Of a stretch of DNA of 64,000 bases, positions 17,250 to 25,315 are shown in pieces. Position numbers and translations under genes: made by a program. The DNA is from Streptomyces cellulosae (GTDB taxonomy: Bacteria > Actinomycetota > Actinomycetes > Streptomycetales > Streptomycetaceae), in assembly GCF_000721105.1 (NCBI RefSeq), contig NZ_JOEV01000025.1:62001-126000 (forward strand), given 5' to 3'. How positions within the stretch are numbered: the stretch's first letter is position 1; each line of letters opens with the position of its first letter. The notes beneath the pieces are model-generated. The model was not told where the DNA came from and did no database searches. It was given only the letters and a program-made list of their open reading frames with translations.

Positions 17250-18653
17250 TCAGCTCCCCTTGACGGTGAAGCCCTGGTTCTTGGCGTACGTGGTCAGCCG
17301 TGTCTGCCAGGTGCCGAGTGCGCGGACGGTGTCGGTCTTGTCGGCGAGTGACTTGCCGACCGTCTCGGTCCAGTCGGTCGCCGCCTGGTCGAGGAACGGC
17401 GGCCACTGGAAGGAGGCGTTGACGGTGGAGCTGATGTCGGCGAAGACCTGGTTGACCTTCTGACCGCCGTAGAAGGTGGGGGCGTCCCCGACGAAATCGG
17501 CGTCCGTGAGCAGGGACTTGGTCGCGGGGAAGAAGAACTGCTCGGTGGCGAACATCTTCGCGCTGGCCGGGTCGCTGTTGAGGAACTGCGCGAACTGGGC
17601 CGCAGCGATGGGGTTCTTGGTCGAGCGGATGACCGCGGTGGTCGAGCCGCCCCAGTTGCCCGAGCTGGGCTTGGCCGTGTCCCACTGCGGCAGCGGGGCC
17701 GCGCGCCACTTGCCCGCGGTGGCCTTGGCGGAGCCGGAGAGGAAGACGGGACCCCAGGCGGCGGTGATCCAGGTGGCGTACTTGCCCTTGTTGAGCGCCG
17801 CGTACCAGGCGTCGGTGAAGTCCGGCTCGACGCCGATGACGCCCTCCTTGGCGAGCCCTCCCCAGAACTCGCCGAGCTTCCTGGAGACGGCGTCGTCGAC
17901 ACTGATCGAGATGTCGCTCTTGCCGGAGGTGACGTACGGCTTGGCGCCCGCCTGCCACAACAGGCCGTGCCAGGCGGCGACTTGGTTGGCCGCGAGGTTG
18001 GTCAGATACACGTCGGGGTCGGCCTTGTGCAGCTTGCGGGCCGCGGCCGCGAACTCGTCCCAGGTCTTCGGCACGTCGATGCCGTGCTTGTCGAAGATGT
18101 CCTGTCGGTACAGCATGCCCATCGGCCCGGTGTCCTGGGGGATCGCCCAGACCTCGCCGTCGCTGCCGCTGACCTGGCCCCAGGTCCAGTCGACGAACTG
18201 GCCCTTGAGCGCGGAGGCGCCGTAGGGGCGCAGATCCAGCAGGCTGTTGGTGATGGTGAAGGTCGGGATGGCCTGGTACTCGATCTGCACCATGTCCGGA
18301 GCGCCGCTGCCCGCTTTCAGCGCCGTGCGCAGCTTGGTGTACTGCGGGGTGCCCTGCCCGGCGTTGACGACCTTGATCTTGATGGCCGGGTACTTCTTCT
18401 CGAAGAGCGCGACCTCCTTGTCGATGTTCGGGACCCAGGTCCAGAACGTCAGCTCGGTGGGCGTCTTCATCGCCTTGTCGATGTCGGCCTGGCTGACCGG
18501 CTTGGTGGCGGCGGAGGAACCGCCGGAGTCACCGCCACCGCACGCCGTGAGAGCGGCGCCCAGGGACAGGGCACCCGTCGCGGTGAGGAACAGCCGACGG
18601 CTCATCGGGGAGGGGACGGGCAGGGATGTGGATGTGGAGCTGAATGTGCGCAT
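17250..18653 (-). CDS. Sugar-binding lipoprotein of ABC importer
   Basis: 467 residues of the family 1 solute-binding type. The signal has a [10 protein letters not shown] twin-arginine-like start (from residue 18) and a lipobox LTAC with Cys38, so it is exported and lipid-anchored to the outer face of the membrane. The mature part begins with a Gly/Ser linker, then [15 protein letters not shown]. The start is taken at 18653; the internal ATG at 18605 would also keep the signal. It is the first transport gene of the locus and comes directly after the LacI regulator gene, which likely controls it. Confidence 0.92.
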   Translation of the reverse strand: MRTFSSTSTSLPVPSPMSRRLFLTATGALSLGAALTACGGGDSGGSSAATKPVSQADIDKAMKTPTELTFWTWVPNIDKEVALFEKKYPAIKIKVVNAGQGTPQYTKLRTALKAGSGAPDMVQIEYQAIPTFTITNSLLDLRPYGASALKGQFVDWTWGQVSGSDGEVWAIPQDTGPMGMLYRQDIFDKHGIDVPKTWDEFAAAARKLHKADPDVYLTNLAANQVAAWHGLLWQAGAKPYVTSGKSDISISVDDAVSRKLGEFWGGLAKEGVIGVEPDFTDAWYAALNKGKYATWITAAWGPVFLSGSAKATAGKWRAAPLPQWDTAKPSSGNWGGSTTAVIRSTKNPIAAAQFAQFLNSDPASAKMFATEQFFFPATKSLLTDADFVGDAPTFYGGQKVNQVFADISSTVNASFQWPPFLDQAATDWTETVGKSLADKTDTVRALGTWQTRLTTYAKNQGFTVKGS

Positions 18654-18947
18654 GGTGGACTCCCGCCGATGGCGAAGGTGAGGTCACGCCTGGCGCGGGC
18701 GCGCGCACAGGCACGGTGGAAAGACACGGAGGTGACGACCGGGGGCGTGAAGCCGATGTGGTCGGACGGTCCGGGGAGGGTGTTCAGACAGGGGTACGGA
18801 GACCTGAAGCAGAGTCTGCTGTGTCTGTGGTGTTCAGAGATGGCCCGGCGGCCTGTTCGACCAGGGCGTGGGCGTGACCGGTACAGCGGCTCGTGCCGGG
18901 AGCACGGGTCGGCCGTGAGGTCTCGCTGTCCGGGCCGAATGGGTGGT
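18654..18947. other. Probable promoter/operator region of the importer operon
   Basis: 294 bases between the LacI gene end and the binding-protein start; both genes read leftward. It contains TGTTCAGA twice, at 18781 and 18831, exactly 50 bp apart. I found no classical LacI palindrome with a CG centre here, so the operator remains unassigned. Confidence 0.4.
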
Positions 18948-20090
18948 TCAACTCCGAGGGGACGGGCCTCCGTTCGGCAGCGACGGAGGATGCGTGCCCC
19001 CACGTGGGCGGGAGGCGGCGCGCCGTCCGCGGGCCGGGGTCGTCCGGCTCGGCGGAGGCGCGGTGGACGTTCGGACGATGAGGTCGACCGGTGGGTCGCT
19101 GGGCGGCAGGGGCTCCGCGTCCGGGTTCTCGATGGTGTGCACCAGACGCTTGAGCCCCTCCTGCGCCACGGTGTCGAAGGGCTGCCGCACCGTGGTCAGC
19201 GGAGGTGTCACATAGGCGGCGACCGGGATGTCGTCGAAGCCGACGACGCTGACGTCCTCCGGCACCCGTCGGCCTGCCTCCGTCAGCGCACGGATCAGGC
19301 CGATCGCCATGTCGTCGTTGGCGGCGAAGACCGCGGTGACGTCACCGTTCTCCGCCAGTGCGCGCCCCGCCCGGTACCCGGACCCGGCCGACCAGTCGCC
19401 CTCGGCGACCGGAGGGATCTCCCTGTCATGGTCGGCCAGCGCCGCTCGCCACCCTTTCAGACGGTCCCGGGCGGCGTACCACCGCTGCGGCCCGGCCAGG
19501 TGATGGACCGTCACATGCCCGAGAGACAACAGGTGTTCGGTGGCCGTGCGGGCCATCAAGTCGGCCCCGTCCCCCGCGGTCAGCACCGTGGGAGCGGTGA
19601 CGGGTGAGGGTGCGCCGAGGACGAGGACCGGTACGTCGACGCGGAGGGACGACTGTCCGTCGACCCCTTCCTCGTCGATCGGTTCGGAGATGACGATGCC
19701 GTCCACGCCCTGATCGAGGAGCGAGTCCACGGCACCGGCGAGGCCCGCCGGGTCGCCTTCCATCGTGTTGACCACGCGCAGCGCGTATCCCGTGTCCCGG
19801 ACGACCCGCTCCACCCCCATGAGCAGCGAGGCGGGTCCATACAGGGCGGTGCCGAGCGTGACCACGCCGATCGAGCGGGTCCGCCCGGAGGCCAGCGCCC
19901 GGGCCGCGTTGTTCAGCCGGTAGCCGAGCTGTTCCGCGGCTTCCAGCACACGCCGGCGCACGTCGGCGGAGACGTACGGCTCGTCGTTGAAGACCCGCGA
20001 CACCGTCTTCTGCGACACCCCGGCCAGGCGGGCCACGTCCACGCTGCGGGGCGTGGCCGAGCCACGGCCCCGTCCTGTCTCTCGCGTCAT
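18948..20090 (-). CDS. LacI-family regulator of the polysaccharide locus
   Basis: 380 residues. The helix-turn-helix is at about 16-40 (VDVARLAGVSQKTVSRVFN), followed by the hinge LNNAARALASGRT. A periplasmic-binding-protein-like sensor domain follows to about residue 340, then a basic, disordered tail of about 35 residues. The ATG has CGGAGG upstream. Family members repress sugar genes until an inducer binds. Its place immediately upstream of the importer, on the same strand, makes it the likely repressor of the importer-GH42 operon. Two direct repeats before its own start may be its autoregulatory site. Confidence 0.93.
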   Translation of the reverse strand: MTRETGRGRGSATPRSVDVARLAGVSQKTVSRVFNDEPYVSADVRRRVLEAAEQLGYRLNNAARALASGRTRSIGVVTLGTALYGPASLLMGVERVVRDTGYALRVVNTMEGDPAGLAGAVDSLLDQGVDGIVISEPIDEEGVDGQSSLRVDVPVLVLGAPSPVTAPTVLTAGDGADLMARTATEHLLSLGHVTVHHLAGPQRWYAARDRLKGWRAALADHDREIPPVAEGDWSAGSGYRAGRALAENGDVTAVFAANDDMAIGLIRALTEAGRRVPEDVSVVGFDDIPVAAYVTPPLTTVRQPFDTVAQEGLKRLVHTIENPDAEPLPPSDPPVDLIVRTSTAPPPSRTTPARGRRAASRPRGGTHPPSLPNGGPSPRS

Positions 20091-20147
20091 GGTGCCTCCG
20101 GATCGCCGCGCTGCAGAGCCTGATGATGCCAGACCCCTGCTGGCTGA

Positions 20148-20173
20148 CTACGCAGTCATGTCTACGCAGTCAT
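20148..20173. promoter_or_regulatory. Direct repeat upstream of LacI gene
   Basis: CTACGCAGTCAT occurs twice, at 20148-20159 and 20162-20173 (14-bp spacing), 58-83 bp before the LacI start. Repeats spaced by about 1.3 helical turns suggest binding of a regulator, or overlap with the promoter. Confidence 0.5.
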
Positions 20174-20268
20174 AAGACGCCCGTCAAGAGTTCGGAACAC
20201 ATCCGTAACCGGAAGAGGTGGGAGCGACGACAGGGCGAGCGACGACCGAGGTAGCGGGCCGCCAGGTG

Positions 20269-20931
20269 CTACGAGGTGAGGTCGAGCAGACCCCTGCGGG
20301 CGGCCTCGGTGACGGCCCCCGCCCGGTTGTCGACGCCGAGCTTCCGGTAGATGCGCACCAAGTGCGTCTTGATCGTTGCCTCGCTCAGGAAGAGGGACTC
20401 GGCGATGGAGCGGTTGCTGTGCCCGTCGGCCATCAAGCGGACGACCTCCTTCTCCCGGTGCGTCAGGTCGGTGGGCGGATCGACCGCTCGGCCGACGAGG
20501 TCGCCGACGATCTCGGGAGCCAGCCCCATGCCCCCGGCGGCGGCACTGCGCACGGCCCGGAACAGTTCCTCGGGTGGACCGGCCTTCAGCACATAGCCCC
20601 GGGCGCCCGCTTCGAGCGCGCGGACGACATCGGCACGGCCGGAGTAGCTGGTCAGCATCACCACCGGCCGGCCGGGCGCCACGGCGGCCAGCCGCCGGAC
20701 CGCTTCGATCCCGTCCATGCCCTGACCGGCGCCCGCGAACCGCAGATCCATCAGGACGACGTCGGGCGCGCGTTCGAGGGCCAGGTGGACGGCCTCCTCG
20801 CCACTGCCCGCCTCCGCGACCACGTCGAGGTCCGGTTCGCCTTCCAACAGGGCCCGCAGGCCGGCCCGGACCACCACGTGGTCGTCCGCGATCAGGAGAC
20901 GGAGCGGGGTTTCGGCCCCGGGGCTGGTCAT
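20269..20931 (-). CDS. NarL/LuxR-family response regulator
   Basis: 220 residues. The receiver domain (about 10-130) has the acidic pair DD16-17, the phosphoacceptor Asp62 in VVLMDLR and a conserved Lys in YVLKAG. The C-terminal LuxR helix-turn-helix spans about 152-215 (LTHREKEVVRLMADGHSNRSIA). Its start overlaps the kinase stop by four bases (ATGA), so kinase and regulator are one operon. Target genes are not apparent; the next genes on either side read as separate units. Confidence 0.95.
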   Translation of the reverse strand: MTSPGAETPLRLLIADDHVVVRAGLRALLEGEPDLDVVAEAGSGEEAVHLALERAPDVVLMDLRFAGAGQGMDGIEAVRRLAAVAPGRPVVMLTSYSGRADVVRALEAGARGYVLKAGPPEELFRAVRSAAAGGMGLAPEIVGDLVGRAVDPPTDLTHREKEVVRLMADGHSNRSIAESLFLSEATIKTHLVRIYRKLGVDNRAGAVTEAARRGLLDLTS

Positions 20932-22244
20932 CGGGCCATCACCGACGACACCGGCAGCCTCGGGCCGACCGGTGAGCGGGCGGGCAGCCTGGCCCGGACC
21001 CGGGTCCCCCGGCCCGGCACGCTCCCGACGTCGAGATCACCGCCGTACTCGCGCAGCCGCGCCCGTGCCGCCGGAAGCCCCAGCCCTCGGTCCGACAAGG
21101 AGTCACCGCCCGTCCGGGAACCGCCTGCCTGCGAATCGCCCGCACGGGAACCGGCGAACTGGGACCCACTGGCCTGCGAGGGGACGAAGCCGACGCCATC
21201 GTCACTGAGCTCCAGTTCGACGCGGTCCTGGTACTGGTGGAGCGTCACCAGCAGGTTGCGGGCCTGTGCGTGCTCCCGTACGTTCGCCAGCATGCTCTGT
21301 GCCACCCGGAACAGCGTGGTGGCGGACTGGGCGTCCAGCTCCGGGCGTTGGGTTCCCACCGCCCGGAAACGCACCCGGGCGGCCGTTCCCTCCTGCTGCG
21401 CGCGCTCGCACAGCAGCCGCAACGACCCTTCGAGACCGGCCTCCGCGATCGTGGTCGGCGTGAGGTCGCGGATGATGCGGCGGGTCTCGGCGAGCCCCGC
21501 GTCCAGGCCGTCGGCGGCCGCCCGCATCCGGGCCCGCGCCGCGTCGGGCCGCTCGGTCAGATCCCGCTCCGCCGCGTGCAGCAGCATCAGATTCCCGGCG
21601 AGTTCCTGGGCGAGCGTGTCGTGCAGGTCTCTGGCGATGCGCTCGCGTTCCTTCAGCACCCCGGCCCGGCGCTGCTCCTCCGCCAGGATGTGACGGGTCC
21701 CTTCCAGCTCCTCCAGCAGCCGCCGGCGCTGCACGGCGTCGCGCTGCAGTGCCCGGTACAGGGCCACGGTGCCCCAGACGGCGGCCACGGGGATCAGGAC
21801 CAGCTCCGGGTCGAAGCCGCCGGCGGTACGCGTCAGGCGGCCGATCAGGACCACCGTGATCGCGACCAGCACCGCGGTGGCGGACCGCTGGCCCAGGGCG
21901 CGCAGTGCCACGCACGCCACCGGGACGGCGCACCAGGCGTACGCCCCGGTCAGCGGTGGCGGGGCCAGGAGCATGAGGACCGTCCAGAGCAGCAGCAGCG
22001 CCGCGACCCAGGAGCGTCTGACGCGCGGGCCGAGTCTCTTCCACAGCACCAGACCCGTCGCGTATCCCACGGCGAGCAACCCGCTGACGATCACGATGTG
22101 CCAGCACAGCGCGCTCTGCAGACGTGCGAGCCGGACCAGCGCGGCACCGACGACGGTGAAGAGCACGAAGTGCGGGATCCGGCCCGGAGCGAGCCGGGTG
22201 CCATGCGTCGACGGCGTGCTGCGGGCGGGGTCGCGGTCGGCCAC
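20928..22244 (-). CDS. Sensor histidine kinase, NarL-partner type
   Basis: 438 residues from a GTG with AGGGGG upstream. Residues about 25-165 hold five or six membrane helices with almost no extracellular domain, so the signal is probably sensed in or at the membrane. A coiled segment leads to the HisKA_3 box ERIARDLHDTLAQE with His208. The ATPase domain has an N-box (N321, H325) and DGVGF. Between DGVGF and GLGL lies a Gly/Ser/Gln-rich insertion at about 355-383, unusual for the ATP lid. It phosphorylates the regulator encoded immediately after it. Confidence 0.94.
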   Translation of the reverse strand: MADRDPARSTPSTHGTRLAPGRIPHFVLFTVVGAALVRLARLQSALCWHIVIVSGLLAVGYATGLVLWKRLGPRVRRSWVAALLLLWTVLMLLAPPPLTGAYAWCAVPVACVALRALGQRSATAVLVAITVVLIGRLTRTAGGFDPELVLIPVAAVWGTVALYRALQRDAVQRRRLLEELEGTRHILAEEQRRAGVLKERERIARDLHDTLAQELAGNLMLLHAAERDLTERPDAARARMRAAADGLDAGLAETRRIIRDLTPTTIAEAGLEGSLRLLCERAQQEGTAARVRFRAVGTQRPELDAQSATTLFRVAQSMLANVREHAQARNLLVTLHQYQDRVELELSDDGVGFVPSQASGSQFAGSRAGDSQAGGSRTGGDSLSDRGLGLPAARARLREYGGDLDVGSVPGRGTRVRARLPARSPVGPRLPVSSVMAR

Positions 22245-22375
22245 GACAAACCCCCTGGTGGATGATCCACTCGGACAGGGCGTCCGAGTCTATCCGCCCT
22301 GTGTAGGGGTCATGTGAAGATCGGAAGCGGCCCGCCGGTCGCCGCTCGGTGCGCCGGCCGGCGTCCGCCCGTCCG

Positions 22376-23581
22376 CTACGCGCCCGGGTGCAGGCCGAGC
22401 CGGCCGGGCGTCGGGTCGCCCTTCACCTCGCCGAAGTACAGCGCGAAGGTCTGCTTCCAGCGCTCGACCGCGGCCCGGTCCGCCATGAAACGCGGGAAAC
22501 CGTCCACGTTGCCGTTCGGGTACTCCCAGATCGGCTTCAGACCCGCCGGGGGAGTGACGTCGGTGCGTACGGACCAGCCGTTGTAGGACGCCTGCTGCTG
22601 ACCGGTGGACAGCTGCCAGTTGAGGTAGAGCTTGGCCGCGGTCGGGTTCTTCGCCTGCTTCAGGATCGCCGCCCGCTGGCCCCAGGCCATGAACGGGTGG
22701 CCCTCGGGGACGACGAACCGCGTCGGGGACGAGGCCGGAGCGGTCAGCGAGCCCGAACCGCCGACGCCGATCGCCTTCTGTCCGGCCGCGACCGCCTCTC
22801 CCGGCGAGTTGCTGCCCCGGGCGAACCGCACGTCCTGCGCGGCGAGCTTCGCCACCCAGTCCCAGCCGTACTTCTGCGCGTACAGCGAGTAGAGGTAGAG
22901 GACCGCGTCGTCGTCGTGCGGGTACGACGACGCGATCCTGCCCTTCCACTTCGGGTCGACCAGGTCGAGCGGAGTGCGCGGGGCGTCGGAACCGACCGCG
23001 GCCGGGCCGTACATGAAGCTGAAGGCGATCGCGCCGATGGCCACCCAGGCGCCCTGCGGGTCCTTGAACGCGTCGTACACCTCGGAGAACCCGGCGGGCC
23101 GGTACCGCAGCAGCCGGCCCTGCTCCTTCCAGCGGGTGAAGTCCTGGAGGGTCTGGAGCTGTACGACGTCGGGGACCAGGGTGCCGGTGGCGAACTGGTT
23201 GTCGACGCGGACGTCGTGGTACTTGCTGTAGTCGACGATCAGTGTCAGGTCGATGTCCGGGAAGCGGGCCTTGAAAGCCGCCTTGGTGCCGTCCTGCTGC
23301 GTCGGGGTGTCACCGCCGGCGTAGATCACCAGCTTGCCGCCCTCCGCGAGCGCGGCCCGGTAGAGCTCGTCGAGCGTCCTGGTCTCCTCGGGCCCCGCGG
23401 AGCCACGGGACGCCACGGAGACATCGGATGCCGAGGCCGCCTGCGCGCCGAGCGCGCCCATCCCGAGGGCGGCGCCCGCACCGGTGGCGAGGACACGTCG
23501 TCTGCTGAGGAAGCTGGACACGTCGAGGAGACCTCTCTGATGGGGGGTGTCGAACAACGCCCGGCGCCTGGGCACAGCCAT
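22376..23581 (-). CDS. Orphan Tat-exported ABC substrate-binding protein
   Basis: 401 residues with the type-2 periplasmic binding fold of iron/polyamine-like binding proteins (LVIYAGGDTPTQQDG, then a long mature domain). A twin-arginine signal SRRRVLATG followed by an Ala-rich core indicates Tat export. The true start may be the GTG at 23524, since the residues before the RR motif look untypical. No permease or ATPase gene adjoins, which is unusual, so its transporter partner must lie elsewhere or it acts as a sensor or chaperone. A perfect 22-bp palindrome with a TetR-type core lies 70 bp upstream of the annotated start. Confidence 0.82.
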   Translation of the reverse strand: MAVPRRRALFDTPHQRGLLDVSSFLSRRRVLATGAGAALGMGALGAQAASASDVSVASRGSAGPEETRTLDELYRAALAEGGKLVIYAGGDTPTQQDGTKAAFKARFPDIDLTLIVDYSKYHDVRVDNQFATGTLVPDVVQLQTLQDFTRWKEQGRLLRYRPAGFSEVYDAFKDPQGAWVAIGAIAFSFMYGPAAVGSDAPRTPLDLVDPKWKGRIASSYPHDDDAVLYLYSLYAQKYGWDWVAKLAAQDVRFARGSNSPGEAVAAGQKAIGVGGSGSLTAPASSPTRFVVPEGHPFMAWGQRAAILKQAKNPTAAKLYLNWQLSTGQQQASYNGWSVRTDVTPPAGLKPIWEYPNGNVDGFPRFMADRAAVERWKQTFALYFGEVKGDPTPGRLGLHPGA

Positions 23582-23650
23582 GGTGACCCGGTCCGGAGGG
23601 TCTTCGCGTCGCCCGTTCGCAGCGATCGGGTCTGCGAAGGACGTAATCCG

Positions 23651-23672
23651 CGTTCAACCGATCGGTTGAACG
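23651..23672. promoter_or_regulatory. 22-bp palindrome, TetR-type operator
   Basis: A perfect palindrome with half-site CGTTCAACCGA, upstream of the orphan binding-protein gene. The 12-bp core AACCGATCGGTT is identical to the core of two sites flanking the TetR gene at 56.8 kb. This suggests control of the binding protein by that regulator or a relative. Confidence 0.7.
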
Positions 23673-23729
23673 CCCCCTGTCGGAGAGCGGGGTCGCAGGC
23701 CTGTCCTTGTCCCAGAGCGGGGTCGCCGG

Positions 23730-24000
23730 CATTGATGCCCGAGCGCCGCGAGATCAAGAAGATCGCGAAGTCCAAGCCGACTGAGCACGACCTGCCCTTT
23801 TCCACCTGGATTCTGTCCAAGCCGGCGGACTTCCTGGTCGCAGAGGGGGTGATCGACGACATCAGCCACGAGGGCCTGCGCATCCTGCTCCGCGAGGAAG
23901 GCGTCTCCTTTCCACGCCTGAAGACCTGCAAGACCTCCCGCGACCCGGACAACGCGGCCAAGAAGGCCCGCGTCGAGCACCTCTACACGATCGCCGACGG
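23730..24000 (+). pseudogene. IS630-type transposase fragment
   Basis: An in-frame stretch of about 90 codons matches the winged-helix region of IS630-family transposases: REIKKIAKSK, PFSTWILSKPADFLVAEG, ISHEGLRILLREEGVSF, then NAAKKARVEHLYTIADG. Both the N-terminal part and the catalytic DDE domain are missing. It ends abruptly where a second, oppositely oriented IS fragment begins. Confidence 0.8.
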
Positions 24001-24215
24001 TAGTTGCGGGGGTTGCGTTCATAGCGAGGGCTGAGGAGCCTGCGGTAGCCGGACAGCCAGGAGATGGTCCGTTCGATCACCCACCTACGGCGGCCCAATC
24101 GTTCGATGGACTCGACGCCTTTGCGGGCGATGCGCACTCCGATGCGCTTGCCGCGTGACCATCGCGAGCGGAGGTTGATGTCCTCTGACGTCGAAGTTCG
24201 ACCGGCGACTTTCAT
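23994..24215 (-). pseudogene. IS5-type transposase C-terminal fragment
   Basis: About 74 codons on the minus strand match the end of IS5-family DDE transposases: GKRIGVRIARKGVESIERLG, RRRWVIERTISWLSGYRRL and YERNPRNY. The Glu of WVIERT is the last acid of the DDE triad. The front and the last residues are lost at the junction with the IS630 fragment. Confidence 0.8.
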
Positions 24216-24248
24216 CCGGGGATACGGCGCTCCGAGCTCGTCGTCTGG

Positions 24249-24455
24249 CTACTGCGCAGTGGCTTTGCGCTCCCTGCGGGACCGCAACCACGGGACCACA
24301 TACCAGGAGGCCACCACCAACGCGGACGTTACCGCAGTGTTCAACCAGCCCCTGTAGATGTCCGCGAGGCCGGTGACCATGCGCATGACGACGGTGAACA
24401 CGGCCCAAACCACCAGCCAGCGAGCCGCCTTGACCATCCGCCCCTGTCGTCGCAT
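24249..24455 (-). CDS. Small two-helix membrane protein
   Basis: 68 residues: a basic N-terminus, a hydrophobic segment at about 11-28, a second at about 40-55 and a basic C-terminus (LRSRRERKATAQ). This layout suits a small two-helix inner membrane protein. No family recognised. The start at 24455 is an ATG; an internal ATG at 24435 is possible. It is flanked by the IS5 fragment and an intergenic hairpin, so it stands alone. Confidence 0.55.
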   Translation of the reverse strand: MRRQGRMVKAARWLVVWAVFTVVMRMVTGLADIYRGWLNTAVTSALVVASWYVVPWLRSRRERKATAQ

Positions 24456-24826
24456 GGCGCGAGCATATCCGCGAGTCTGAAGGGGACAGACGAGGGCTGT
24501 GTCTCACACAGAGGTCAAGCTTCAGTGGCAATCGGTCAAGTGCTGGGGAGCGAGGAAGCAGAGGCTGAAGCCGTGTACGACACGGTGCTGCGCATGAAAG
24601 CCCCGGCTGGACGGGGGAGACCAGCCGGGGCCGTCGGGCGGTGGCGTGCGGAGGGCGGTCGCCTCTCGGCGGAAGGCTCCATGGGGCTTCAGCCTAGCCA
24701 CGTACGGATGAACGGTCCACCGTCTCGGGTTGTTCCGTAAAGCTCAGCTTTGTGTGACCTTGAGCCGCATACAACGCCTACGCCCGCGAAACGGTGTACG
24801 CGTACGGCGGGACTACCAGAAATGCG
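24456..24826. other. Intergenic region with hairpin
   Basis: 371 bases. It contains a terminator-like hairpin (24600-24631). A short plus-strand frame from a GTG near 24525 (ending about 24740) reads EEAEAEAVYDTVLRMK, but it runs through the hairpin and matches no family I know, so it is not called as a gene. Confidence 0.4.
24600..24631. terminator. GC-rich hairpin
   Basis: An 11-bp perfect stem GCCCCGGCTGG / CCAGCCGGGGC around a 10-base loop. It could end leftward transcription coming from the lipoprotein gene at 24827. Confidence 0.6.
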
Positions 24827-25315
24827 TCAGGACGGGTGCTGATTTCCCGGACGCCAACCGACTGACAAGCCCCAGTGGACTCCGGCGCTGGCTGTGACCG
24901 TGATCTTGACGTGTTTCTTGTTGCTGCCCAACCTGATCTCGTTGTAAGTCGTTGAGGGCATGGCCGCGCACGGGATGGTGTAGGTGGCCAAGTTCCCGAC
25001 GACTATGGTTGTCTTCCCCTCGCCGTTGCATTCGGTCGCCACAGCAACCGTCCCTGCCTTGACGCTGTGGATTGTGGCCACTTCCTCTGAGCCTGTCTTG
25101 CCGGCCAGGCGAATGAGAGCTTTGGTCGATCCGGAGATGTCCGGTGGAGTTTTCGTCAGATCAATGACGGGAGAGGCATTGACGGATGTTGCTGAAGCGC
25201 TTGGCGTTTGGCGCAGTGAACGCTGACTGTTGTGCGCTGTACAGCCCGCGATAAGCGGAACACTCGCTGCCAGAGCGACCGTCACCGCCGTGCGAGCACT
25301 CCTCAGCTTTGCCAT
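24827..25315 (-). CDS. Hypothetical lipoprotein
   Basis: 162 residues. A basic start, a hydrophobic core and the lipobox LIAGC (Cys25) indicate a lipid-anchored secreted protein. A Ser/Thr/Pro linker follows, then a compact domain with two cysteines (TECNGEG and IPCAAM) that may form a disulfide, and a C-terminal beta-like GVHWGLSVGW. No family recognised. Its start overlaps the stop of the upstream repeat-protein gene by 13 bases, so the two are probably co-translated and may act together at the cell surface. Confidence 0.75.
   Translation of the reverse strand: MAKLRSARTAVTVALAASVPLIAGCTAHNSQRSLRQTPSASATSVNASPVIDLTKTPPDISGSTKALIRLAGKTGSEEVATIHSVKAGTVAVATECNGEGKTTIVVGNLATYTIPCAAMPSTTYNEIRLGSNKKHVKITVTASAGVHWGLSVGWRPGNQHPS

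Noticed and set aside
24525..24740. 71-codon GTG-started plus-strand frame
   Set aside because: Passes through a terminator hairpin and turns into low-complexity Gly/Arg; not enough to call a gene.
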